The position numbers and the translations under genes were made by a program. A stretch of 64,000 nucleotides of DNA. Source: Zanthoxylum bungeanum (Eukaryota > Streptophyta > Magnoliopsida > Sapindales > Rutaceae). Position 1 is the stretch's first letter. Each line of letters starts with the position of its first letter. Of the stretch, positions 22,272 through 33,795 are shown piece by piece. The notes below the pieces were generated by a model. It searched no databases, was not told the DNA's origin, and was given only the letters and a program-made list of their open reading frames with translations. The DNA is taken from assembly GCA_019454045.1 (NCBI GenBank), contig SKCR01023789.1:221458-285457 (forward strand). Direction: 5' to 3'.

Positions 22272-22549
22272 AATTAATCTGGGATTAATTAGAAGAGAGA
22301 GAAAATTAATTTGGGATTAATTTCGGACATATTTTATCTAGGATAAAATATCATTTAAAGAGAGATAACGATTAATTTGGAATTAATAGTTAAATTAATA
22401 TATTTGATATATTAAACGAAATTGGATTTCGACGCGGAATTAAAATTAGATTTTAATTCGGGTGAATGAATTAATTTAGAATTAATTCGTTGGCGACGTG
22501 AATAGTAATTATGCTAGGAATGATTATTTAATTAAATTAGATTTAATTA
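22272..22549. repeat. Array of consecutive palindromes with 3-nt loops (Cop2 5' LTR)
   Basis: In order: 22272-22290 AATTAATC-TGG-GATTAATT; an imperfect one at about 22304; 22329-22351 with 10-bp arms around TAG; 22370-22388 around TGG (one mismatch); 22395-22415 with 9-bp arms around TTG; 22418-22430 GAAAT-TGG-ATTTC; 22437-22459 with 10-bp arms around TAG; 22468-22488 with 9-bp arms around TAG; 22529-22549 with 9-bp arms around TAG. Eight or nine hairpin-capable units fall within 280 bp. The same order recurs in the other LTRs of this family. Confidence 0.95.
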
Positions 22550-22651
22550 CGATGCAACGGAAAAATCGTTAATTTGGAATTATCGAACCCGAGCCCGAGA
22601 TTATTTGCGAGCGCATTCGTATTTCGAATTCGAGTTTGGCATGCAAGTCAA

Positions 22652-22723
22652 ATCAAGCGTCAAATCATTAGTCGCATCAAGCGTCAAATCGCTAGTCACT
22701 TCAAGCGTCAAATCACTTGTCAC
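22652..22723. repeat. Three 24-bp tandem repeats in the Cop2 LTR
   Basis: The unit is near ATCAAGCGTCAAATC followed by RYTAGTCAC. Three copies lie here, three at about 30549-30620, and two in the solo LTR (about 38217-38264), so copy number varies. Confidence 0.85.
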
Positions 22724-23309
22724 TTTGAGTGATGTGACTTGACAACTTGATAGACTTGATATGAGATGGACATTGATGTTGGAGTGTGGAACACTCAAGG
22801 TGGTTAAACTTGATTTAGTTGACTTTTTGAAAGATTAAATAAATGGTAAAACATTTATATATTTTTGGAAAATATATAAAGGAAATGTTTTACACCATTA
22901 ACTAACCTAACACATCTCTCTCATTTCTTTTTTTTCTCTCCCAAAGTTCACGCCCAATGGGCAGTGAACTGCCTCTGGTTTGCCGAGAATGGGAAGCCAT
23001 TTTTGTGATTTTGTGGCAAAATCCAAGTGCTAGCACACACCCGAGAGGTATACGAAGGTGATAGGGAAACCCACCCACGAGCCGGGAACTATTTGATTCA
23101 AGCTTGGAGCTCAAAATCATCACTCAAAACTGAAAATTCTGGATAGTGGACTGTACTGCTTGGGCGCCACTTTGGAGGCCAAAAACAAATTTTATTTATT
23201 GTCGTATCGTCTCAACCGATCGATGTGAGTATTCCGCTACCTCCGTTGATGTATTTACACTTATTATTCATGTTTATATTGATCTTGGGACTTAATTAGA
23301 AACCAACAA

Positions 23310-23322
23310 TGGTATCAGAGCC
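23310..23322 (+). promoter_or_regulatory. Cop2 primer-binding site
   Basis: TGGTATCAGAGCC, one base after the 5' LTR, is fully complementary to the 3' end of plant initiator tRNA-Met. Confidence 0.9.
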
Positions 23323-25440
23323 TAGGTTTGAGCATGAAAATGTCAGGGCTTAAAATTTGGGTAAAATCATTTTGAGCATGATTTTGTGAAATTGGATGAA
23401 TGAATTTGCTTAAATGTGTTTTAATTTAAGATTGATTGGATCAATTTGAAGAAATAATGTTTGGAACATTTTTCCCCAAATACTTTGGTGTGGCCGAACG
23501 TAAAGGAGCCCTATAGGTCTTGGATTTTTTGATTCTTAAACATTGGATGTGTTGGAAATCATTCGAGATGTGGATTTGATATCGATTATATAATTAATTG
23601 GATTGAATTCAAATCGGATAAAAATCCCCTCTTTGGCCGAGACTTTGAAGCATGTATATGGGTTTGATTTTTCATGAAATGTGTTGGACATGTTTTGTTG
23701 AAGTTGAGCATGATTAATTGGACAAATTTGTGTTTTAGAAATATTGATTTGGGTGATTAATCATGTAATGCACTTTAGGTAATTAAATTATGAAATTTGA
23801 TTTATGTAATTTAATTATTTGGGCCTTTAAATTGGATTTGGGCTTATTATGTTGTAATTGGGCTTATTGGGCTTTGTTGTACAAATTTTGGTTAAGGCAA
23901 ATTGGATTGGATCCAATTGGGCCAAAAACCACTTCCGTTAAGCCCAAATGCGACTTAATGAACCTTTAAAGTTTAATTGGGCCTAATGGGCCAAAATTGA
24001 TTTATGGGCTTATGGGGTAATTCCCGGATTGGATTTTGGTTATTCGGTTTGACCCGAGTTGACCAAAAGTCCACGCCTTAAGAAATCAATTAAAAGCCAT
24101 TGGACTTTAATTGAATTGACGTTGGACGTTAATCGGTCTTTGAGACGCGTTACGATTAAATTTGGAATTTAAGTCTTAAAAGGTTTATTAATAAAGTGTA
24201 ATATTTAATTTGGAATTAAACAAGAATTAGAATTGAGTGCATATTAAATTGGATTTAATGATGTAGTTTAATTTAATTTGAGAATTCGTACTTTGAGTAC
24301 TTATTCGCAAAAATGAGTTTGACTCGAGCAAAATCAAATTATTATTTGAACATTAGATGATCACTAATTATCAGATTAATTAATTTGATTAGATTGATTG
24401 ATAACATGCTTGTGTGAATACATGGTTGTGATGAATGAATAATATATCGGATGGATATTAGTCGGGTGGGGGCAATTTTGGAAATTGTTGTAATAATTTT
24501 GATTTATTAAATTGGACCTGTGTGTCCAGCCTTATCACCTCCTATTCTTTGTATTCTCTTCTCACCTATTCCCTTCAATGTAAATGAGGTTTCTTTAGAA
24601 GTGTAGTGTAACAGGTAGAAGTAATACAAGTGCTAGCTTGAGAGAGAAAGAGAGTGATTTGATCTAGGATCAATGTGTAAAGTATCCATCCGCATATCAT
24701 TATTATTTATTTTCATATGCGCTTTATTATGTTTTAGAATGCTGTTTAAGGGTGTATGATGATGAGACCTTAACAAAGATAATAAATTGGTTGCCAATTT
24801 GCACGCGAAAACCCTCGCAATATATTAAGCGTCATTCCTTCCATTGAGTGATTCTTACTCAAGATCTAAGACGACATTGGTTTGTTGGCCAATGTCAAGG
24901 CCTTTGTCTGTCGAAGATGTGTTTGAATCACGAAGGCTTTGTTCCATATCAGTGTCTTGCCCAGTTATGGTTTGTTGGCCAAAGTCAAGACCACTTCTTG
25001 TCCATCGACATTGATTACGAAGCTTTCCATGGTCAATGGGTCGAGCTTAACTTGGAATCATTAAGCTTGTTGTGCCAAAGCCAAGGCTTAGTTGATTCAG
25101 AGGAAAAAAGGTTAGGTAATACATTGGATGTATTGGCATATATAAGATATATGTTTCGGAATTGGATGTCCTCCTACCGGATCTAGGAATTGGATTGGAT
25201 CCAATTGATCTTAGAGATCTACCTAGTTAATTATCATACAATTTGTTGGCCAAAGTCAAGATTGTGTGATATTTAACGGGATCCTAGCCCACTAGGAAAC
25301 ACGGTTTCCCGAGTACTCGACAGATGGTTAGAGGCTCGCCGAAAAATAGTGGGAGGCAAGAATTGAATTTGTAATATTCGTTTAATTACTTGCCATACGC
25401 GCTCAAATAAATATCATTCGTCGTTTTAATTAAATGTTAG
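23323..25440 (+). other. Cop2 long untranslated leader with repeats
   Basis: The leader is non-coding. It has about nine TGGGCC/TGGGCT motifs (either strand) between 23820 and 24030. Copies of TTTGTTGGCCAAAGTCAAG-like sequence occur near 24880, 24968 and 25241, with a related CCAAAGCCAAGGC near 25074. The 112-codon frame 24848-25186 covers these repeats and is not considered a gene. Confidence 0.7.
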
Positions 25441-28400
25441 TTGGACTAATATTTAAATCGTTGTTTTAAATAAATAGTTGGACTATATTCAAACTATTCA
25501 TTTATAGTTGATTTTATATTGGATTATGGTAATCAATATAATTGAAATTAATCTATTAAATTATAGTTGATTAAATAGTTGGACTATTGTAATCATTATA
25601 ATAAATAGTACCTGAATCGTTGATTAAATAGTTGGACTATTAAAATCAGATGAAATTGAAAGATTGATGTTTAATACATAATCCTAAAGAAAATGTATTT
25701 AAATGGTTTAATTTTCAAATTGGGAATAAATTTCAGGAAGGTCCTGGAAAAATAAAAAGTTATTTTATTTTATAAAATAATATATTAAGCCTAAGCCCGG
25801 AGTTAAACAAATAGTCGAGCATAATCTTTGGAAGATCATGCAATGATAACTTTAGTGCATAATCCATTGAGCTTGTCGCAGTAGACTCCTTAATTTCTGA
25901 ATCAGAACTAAGGATTAGATCCTTAAAGTATGATAATGAAATTGAAGGATCTTCATAAATCTATGTTTAGATTTTAGAAGTACTAAATTGCAACAAATAA
26001 CTCTTGGAGAGTTAATGACTATTCTCAAGGACATAAAGTCAAAGTTTGCAATTAGGCAAGTTGTGCAAGGCGCACCTTACTTCGATATTCGACATGGCCA
26101 AGGCTTGGCCAAAAGCTTCTAAAATGTTGAAAAAGGGAAAAGGCAAAGATCATTATAATCTTCTGGGAAGATAAAGGACATATCCTAAAATGTCTGCATA
26201 AATGTGGCAAACGAGATTTCGGAAACGTGACTGCTGTTTGGACAAAAGCAGACATGAAGGAATCGAAGACGAGCAAGGCTCTGACTTCAAATGTTGTGTC
26301 AAAATTATGTTCACTACTAATATTGAAATTGGATTTTAAATACTTAGTGTGGTATATAAAATATATGTACTGATGTGCAGAATCTGCTATGAGCAGGATA
26401 CTGACTTCAATCGAGATTAATCTGCGGATTGGAAACGGGATGAAAGTCGCTGTTTTAACTGTAGATACCTAAGTTTAGGAACTACCTTCGGGTGTGTACC
26501 TAAATTTGGAAACTGTTATTATGTAACTAGTTTGACTAGATACATTATCTTTATATCAGTGTTTAACCCGTTGCGGGTGAACCTTTATGTTCTAATACAC
26601 TAAAGTGTTTTATTATATAAAGATGATATTGAGAAAAACACATTAGATGTAAATAACAGTATTTATATTTTGAATATAAATAATATCTCGAACATATAAC
26701 ATGACAAACAAATAGCTCAAACTGATTTGATCAAGAGAAACTTGATTGTGGCATTGATGTCTGGGACACAATCAAACAAGAATCATATATCCACACTTTT
26801 GAAGAGTGGGTACTAGGACTAATTTGATTCCATTCAAATAAAGTCTACGAATCTAGTTTATTGGGCAAAGTGCCTAAAACAGTATTTACTTGGTAAAAGT
26901 GCAAATGCCATAGATCTGTTAGCCCTAGTTCATAGTGAGGCAAGTGGGCCCATGTCTAGCTAGGCTAGATGTGGATATGAATATTTCTTGACCTATACGG
27001 ATGTGGCATCTCGTTATGGTTATGTGTTTCTTTTGAAGAACACAAATCGGAAACTTTTACAGTTTCGACACGAAATAGACAAACAGATCGGTTAAAGTAT
27101 TAAAACATCACGGTTTGACCATGATGAAAATACTTATGTAATAAGTTTCTAATATACTTGAAAGAGTATAGTATTCTTTCAAATGAGGACTTCCCATGGA
27201 ACACGTCAATTTGACGGTGTGTCTGAAATGAGTAACTGAATTTTATTAGACATGATAAGGTTAATCATGAGTCGCTCTAAGTTATTTTTTCCTTCAACGG
27301 ATAAGCATTGACAGTGCAGAACTTATTTAGAATAAGGTTCCATTAAAATCTGTTTGACAGATTTCATATTAGATATGAACGGGAAAGAAATTGGGTTTCA
27401 CATTCCTGCATATTTGGGAATGCTGGGCATACGTTTGGATGATACCAAACTAAAACCCAAATTGGATAAGTGTCAATTGTAGGTTATCATAGGGATACCA
27501 TAAGTATTTTACTTATACATCTCACTAGAGAACAATTAGATTGTTGCTCGCCATGTGGTTTCCTGAGAGGAATACCGACATGCAGTGGTAAGTGAGAGGA
27601 TAGTAAAACTCCATGAAAATCAGAGTAATACTATCCAAGGCACCGAATCTTAATGGAACATAAATAGTTCATCAAGGATGATGAACCTATTACCAGTATC
27701 GTCGATACGAATACATAAGAACCACGTATGTCGGAGAGAGTCAGAAAATAACCTGGGGTATGAGTTTCTGATCTCACCTCATAAAGATGTCTATCTTATT
27801 GAGGTATACCAACTGACTACGTATGAGGTAGTGATACAAGGTATCGACTCCCTATTATGGCAAAGTGCCATATAATCCGAAATGGATTCCATGTATATCA
27901 ACTGTGTTTAGAATACTAGTTATTGTACCGCAAGGCATTGTGCCTACTGGTACTATATGAGTCTTCAAGGAAGACATACATGGAAGGCAATATACCAACG
28001 TATAAAGCTAGGCTTTTAACAGAAATTTATCGTTATCAACATTGTGTTGATTGGGATTCAAACTTTTAACTATTACCATGGTAAATCCATTTGGATGATG
28101 CTTGCTAAAGCTGCATGTTTCATTTATGAAATATGACAGAAGAACGGAAAATCGCTTTCCTGAAAAGGAAACCTTTTGGAGGATATTTTCAACATCCTGA
28201 CGGTTTTTTCGTACCAAAACTAGCAAACAAAGTTTGCAGGTTGTTCGATCCATGTTTGGATTGAAGCAAGCATTGGGTTCTTGGAATTACCGTTTTGATG
28301 TAATCATAATGGTGTATGATTTAATTCAAAACGAAAATGATTCTTGTGTATATAAGGAGGTTAGTGGGAGAACACTGACAATGGCTGTCCTATAAATAAT

Positions 28401-29090
28401 GATAATATATATCATTTCTTGGAAATGATATTCCCATAAAATTACAATCGGTGAAAGCTAGGCTTTCAAGAAAACTCTCCGAAAACTCGTACATTGAAAA
28501 ATGTACACGACATGGTGTCTCATACGCTTTGAGTATATGGATTCACAAACAGGCCAATCCAAGTGATAGTCACTGGATTGAAGTTAAGAACATACTTAGT
28601 ATCTTAGAGATCTAAGGATGTTGTCTTAATCTGTGGAGAAGGAGAACTTGAAGTGACTGGGATCACTACTGCAAGTTTCCTAAACCGATAAAATGACTAA
28701 GAGTCGCAAACGGTACTATACAGTTTGAATAACGGTACAGTGAGCTGGAAATCTTCCAAGCAAGATACAGTTATCGCATAAACAACAAATACGGGTAATT
28801 GCTGCAGCTGAGGCAGCAATAGAAGCCATCTGGGTCAATAACAAATCTAATTAGATTAGATATAGTTCGGTTAGTAGCTGAGCTAGGCGTCAGCACATGC
28901 TAAAGAATTATTGGTCTCATCGATGATCTAGATGCATACTTCGATATTCATCTGATTCGTTCGGATCATACATCGTGGTGATGTGATGATCGTATAAATC
29001 ACATCAGACGATGATCATGTAAATCCGTTGACGAAAGCGTTTTCTCAGCAATTTGAGCCAACCGTACATAGTTCGGGTGTCAAGCACTCG
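25441..29090 (+). pseudogene. Cop2 gag-pol, heavily degenerate
   Basis: The region descends from copia gag (about 25450-26280), protease (about 26290-26560), integrase (about 26700-27450), RT (about 27750-28450) and RNase H (about 28500-29060), judged by alignment with Cop3. Recognisable stretches include the GGTTATGTGTTTCTTTTG integrase segment near 27020 and RT sequence near 28190-28330. In-frame TGA (27355-27357), TAG (27370-27372) and TGA (27376-27378) fall exactly where Cop1 has the same stops and Cop3 has sense codons. No open frame over 81 codons remains. Confidence 0.78.
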
Positions 29091-29105
29091 AGTGACTGGC
29101 AATAG

Positions 29106-29119
29106 GCCAAGTGGGAGAT
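29106..29119 (+). promoter_or_regulatory. Cop2 polypurine tract
   Basis: GCCAAGTGGGAGAT-like purine-rich sequence lies immediately before the 3' LTR. It is the plus-strand primer. Confidence 0.88.
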
Positions 29120-31212
29120 TGTTGGACAATTATGACCCATAGTCTCACTATTTGTACAGATCATGGTGTTGTTGTACAAATTAACTATGTAACAAAGGAG
29201 ATTGCACTCTTATCATTTGTGATTAGATCACCAAGATATATAAATGATGAGAGGTCCTTATGATTTGTTCCTTGATTGAGAATGATATGAGACATTATCA
29301 ATCAACGAAGGATAAATCATTAAATATCCCTGGTCAGAGTATTATCGAGATTGGACATCGATAAATACGTAAAAGACTAGTATTGCACTTGTGCGAATTG
29401 TGAGGGCACAACGACATAGTTCTCATATATTTGGGTATAGGATACTCATGCAAGTGTAATAGGAGGTTGTGTTTCACCGATTGTACGGGAAACAGCTTCG
29501 CTCTGGATAGACCCCCTCGGAATTCCATTGGTAGTATGACTATGTGTCTATGGAAGTCCGAAATCAGGGTAGGTGTATTTAGTCTTAACGTGAGACTTGC
29601 ACTCCTAATACTTGCGACAATCAATATACTTTAGTTGCGGTCGTCCAGGACTTTAACAGGTTCTGTGTACGCCAATGCTGGGTATATTTAGAATCGTAGT
29701 GTGTTGGGTGTGATGTCAAGACGGAAGTATCACTCCAGTCTTAGTGGAGATGATGGTCACGTAGGATACGGTATTAGTACTCTTAAATACTGCAGCTATC
29801 GGGATAAAATGACTAGGTCAGGTTTATCTGATTATAGAGACTAGTTACCAGACATCCGACATGTGCTTCGTACGAGGCAGACACAATTCCAGCCCCATGC
29901 CTAGCACATGATCATCCGATACTGGACAGAAATACACAATACCACGTATACTACGCCTGATACAGATCCTTTATTCCTGTAAGGATATTTCCGGAGAATT
30001 GGGTAGGCATGGCGCTTTGCTAGAGGCCAACCTTGTCTTGTAAATCGGTAAAACATAGTACGAGGTACTCAAGTGTTCGGATAGTCCGACGACCGTATTT
30101 ACTGCCAACATATCCGGGGATCTCATGGGTCGCTTTCCAAAGATTCACCGATGACGTATGACTCGCACTTTAAATTTATCTGGGATTAATTAGAAGAGAG
30201 AGAAAATTAATCTGGGATTGATTTCAGACATATTTTATCTATGATAAAATATCATTTAAAGAGAGATAATGATTAATTTGGAATTAATCGGTAAATTAAT
30301 ATATTTGATATATTAAACGAAATTGGATTTCGACGCGGAATTAAAATTAGATTTTAATTCGGGCGAACGGATTAATTTAGAATTAATTCGTTGGCGACGT
30401 GAATAGTAATTATGCTAGGCATGATTATTTAATTAAATTAGATTTAATTACGACGCAATGGAAAAATCGTTAATTTGGAATTATCGAACCCGAGCCCAAG
30501 ATTATTTACGAGCGCATTCGCATTTCAAATTCGAGTGCGGCACGCAAGTCAAATCAAGTGTCAGATCATTAGTCACATCATACGTCAAATCGCTAGTCAC
30601 TTAAAGCGTCAAATCAATTGTCACTTTGAGTGATGTGACTTGACAACTAGATTGACTTGATATGACTTGATGGACATTGTTGTTGGAGTGTGGAACACTC
30701 AAGGTGGTTAAACTTGATTTATTTGATTTTTTGAAAGATTAAATAAATGGTAAAACATTTACATATTTTTGGAAAATATATAAAGGAAATGTTTTACACC
30801 ATTAACTAACCTAACACATCTCTCTCATTTCTTATTTTTCTCTCCCAAAGTTCACGCCCAAGGGGCAGTGAACTGCCTCTGGTTTGCCGAGAATGGGAAG
30901 CCATTTTTGTGATTTTGTGGCAAAATCCAAGTGCTAGCACACTCTCGAGAGGTATACGAAGCTGATAGTGAAACCCACCCACGAGCCGGGAACCATTTGA
31001 TTCAAGCTTGGAGCTCAAAATCATCACTCAAAACTGAAAATTCTGGACATTGGACTGCACTGCTTGGGCGCCACTTTGGAGGCCAAAAACAAATTTTATT
31101 TGTTGCCGTATCGTCTTAATCGATCGATGTGAGTATTCCGCTACCTCCGTTGATGTATTCACACTTATTATTCATGCTTATATTGATCTTGGGACCTAAT
31201 TAGAAACCAACA
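29120..31212 (+). repeat. Cop2 3' LTR
   Basis: The LTR is 2,093 bp and collinear with 21219-23308. Differences by eye are scattered substitutions; its first 190 bp differ from the 5' copy at roughly nine positions. The palindrome array lies at about 30175-30450. Confidence 0.93.
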
Positions 31213-33182
31213 TGCTATTACACACATTACAAACATACTAGGTAATTGTACAATCACACGCTCATTATGGTTATACTTATTACATAAGCTTTCTAGCTAT
31301 TTCCAACATTCTTGATTTTACACATAACCTAGTTTATCCGTAATATGTCTATGTTTATCTCATTGATAACTTTAATCTCATTCCCGATGGTGTAGTTTCT
31401 ACATCCCCCATACCCAAGTCTTATTAAATTATATTTATGACCTTATTTATATGTTTTTATCTAAATGAACTTACATGTGCATCTCTACACCTCTATATGC
31501 TCATACTCATTCCTTACTCATTCCTTTGCTTATAATCACTTATTCTTATCTATATGTGTATCTAGTTACACCTGCTTCTTTCTCCCACACTCATCTATAT
31601 GTATAAACATATACCAGTTTCATGCATATACTATACACAATTCTAGTACATAATTGATTCCGCACATTACTAAATCTTTTAAGTATTAGGGGCATGAGTT
31701 ACTTACCTGGCTAAGCGAATGCCTGCGATCCGGGTCTGATCTGTCAAACAAGTACCAAAGCAAGGTTAGTACCGCTAGTTGTGGAACTTCCAACTCATCT
31801 ATAATAACTACGGGGCTTCCCCGGAACACCCAAATTATCTCCAATACTACGGTACAAACTTCATTACTCTAATACATATCTTTCCATACTATTCGAACTA
31901 GCTTGGTAGCCTAGAAACTCATTTTACGTGTTTGCGGCAAATCTTACCGAAAAGTTTCCACAAACGCTACGGAAGGGTCTCGAACCCTCCGATCTACTCT
32001 GAAATTACCAAATTACCCTCGCAATGTCATTTTTACATCTTAACTATGGTTACGGTCATCTACACTCAATCGCACGAGAAACTCCGTTTTACCGGAATCT
32101 CGCTAATTCTACTGGATCGATCATATCTCATCCAATTCTCCCCGGATTCTACCACATTTATCGTTTTAGCATATTAAATTATATCCAATTCGATTCATGT
32201 CAATTCACCATACTACGAAACTACTGGAAACATCCGAGTATAAAACTATAAACTTTAAAATGATGAATTCTAAACGGAGATTCGTACCGAAATTCCGAGG
32301 CCATATTCGGACTCCCATCGGCCATCCGAATGCGCTGGTGCTATTGGAATTCTGATTAGAGCTACTGTTCATCGCGGGTTATTATTCATCCGCTGCTTTC
32401 TTCCTCATTTCGCGTGCAACCGGCCGTTGTTCGGCAAAATCGACACCGTACACTCGTAGTACTCATCGAGGGCTTCGATTTGGTTGGTGGCTCGGGCCGT
32501 GAGATGGACCGACGAGACGGGATCGGAAAACCCAGCACCGCGCCTATTCTCATCGGTTTTCTCATCGTCAGTGATGCTATTTGGCCGATCACTGATCACC
32601 GGCCACCAACCCACTCCTCATCACCGGACGGTCACGACACCACCGGTGCGCCGCCGGACACCGGCCAGAGGCTCACCGGCGAGCTGCTCCACAAAAGGGG
32701 AACGATGGGGTCGGGTGAAGGATTTTCATTTGGTTTTTCCATTTTTGCTATTTAGAGAAACCTTGAGGCTTCAAATACTGCCTTGGAAAATATCAAATAA
32801 GCCCCTGCGAAATTACTAATCAACCCCTTTCTGGAACCTTCTGGAATATCATAATTTCGGAGCCCTTCTATGCGATTCTGGAAAAGTATTCAACACAAAA
32901 GTTGTTCGTCTCGGAAAAACGAGTTCGATGGTCCAAAACTCAACTCGATCGGAGTTCGTTTGCCAATTCTGTGGCCAAAATTGTAAACTTTACGCGTTTT
33001 ACGAAAATCGCGTATCTGACTTTTGATCCCACTAGTTTTCCAACGCGACGAATAATTGAAATCAATTATTCCAACTCATATAACATCACTTAAACTCTTA
33101 TTCTTCTTCATCATCATGCTCCGAGACTAAAACATCCGTCCGGGAATCTTTTAGAACAATCCTGAAAATCTGGGATGTTACA
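31213..33182 (-). repeat. LARD 3' LTR, segment 4 (element-sense start)
   Basis: This is collinear with 35620-36763 plus 38915-39705 of the other LTR. In element sense it starts TGTAACATCCCAGATTTTCA at 33182. A GC-rich island at 32320-32730 has open frames on both strands (113, 111 and 69 codons). I take these as by-products of base composition, not genes. Confidence 0.78.
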
Positions 33183-33795
33183 TGCACCCCTCCTTATAAA
33201 AATTTCGTCCTCGAAATTTCTCCGTCCTTACAACTACTGATTCCAACCCGTCTCATGTGCGGGAACTATCTTACTCTAAACTCCACTGATCTAACTTCTC
33301 TATCTCAACTGTAAAGTAATATCTATCTATAAGCTAAGATCCTTAACAGCTCATCCACGACTTTAAACTAACTATACTGGTCTAATTCTCATCTCTGGCT
33401 ATACTGATCTGGCTCTTATCTTTGACTGTACTACTCTGGTTCTTATCTCAAATCATCTGGCCTCACTCGGGCCCTATACTGATTCTATCTTATGCTTACC
33501 AATTCACTGACTAAAAAGGGCGTAAAAGCACTGTCTCAACTTAATCTCCTCCCATACGGAGATAGCTAATCTATGCACAACAAATGAGTCACCCATGGAC
33601 TCATATCAAACAAGCAACACACTGAATAAATGAGTCAAATAATATCAAATAATCATAGAAGATACACACAAAGACCTATGTGGTCTTTACCATAATGAAG
33701 ACAATCTTCGACAGCTGGATCCCCACAATTGCAGACTCTGACTTCTGGACCATGCTACTGAGTCCGACTCTTAAACCATGCTCTGATACCATCTT
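33183..33795 (-). other. LARD internal region with purine tract and primer site only
   Basis: These 613 bp separate the two LARD LTRs. On the minus strand the right end has TGGTATCAGAGCATGG (33774-33791), a tRNA-Met primer site four bases after the 5' LTR. The left end has CGAGGACGAAATTTTTATAA and then AAGGAGGGGTGCA, a classic gypsy purine tract. Between them I find no gag, pol or long frame. The CT-rich body (33240-33520) is low in complexity. Confidence 0.85.

Larger units (their letters stand above)
21219..23308 (+). repeat. Cop2 5' LTR
   Basis: The LTR is 2,090 bp, from TGTTGGACAATTATGACC to AGAAACCAACA. It contains the palindrome array at 22272-22549 and three 24-bp repeats at 22652-22723. 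The region from 22890 to the end is the likely transcript leader side. Confidence 0.93.
21219..31212 (+). mobile_element. Cop2: complete copia element, non-coding
   Basis: A + strand copia element of 10.0 kb has LTRs at 21219-23308 and 29120-31212 and a perfect 5-bp target duplication tgcta (21214-21218 and 31213-31217). The empty site is recognisable in the other LARD LTR at about 35613-35625. It has an intact primer site and purine tract, but its gag-pol region is eroded. The two LTRs differ by only a few percent by eye, so insertion is far younger than the decay of its coding region. Confidence 0.93.

Noticed and set aside
22652..22723. Spaced short repeats considered as a CRISPR array
   Set aside because: The units are directly adjacent, without unique spacers, in a plant retrotransposon LTR.
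24848..25186. A 112-codon frame with repeated WFVGQ as a possible small protein
   Set aside because: The repetition comes from the leader motif TTTGTTGGCCAAAGTC. The matching regions in Cop1 and Cop3 are not open in the same frame.
32414..32819. Overlapping + and - frames of 65-113 codons in the GC-rich LARD LTR region as possible genes
   Set aside because: Several frames on both strands are open at once, as GC-rich sequence causes by chance. The copy at 38918-39317 does not keep one preferred frame.
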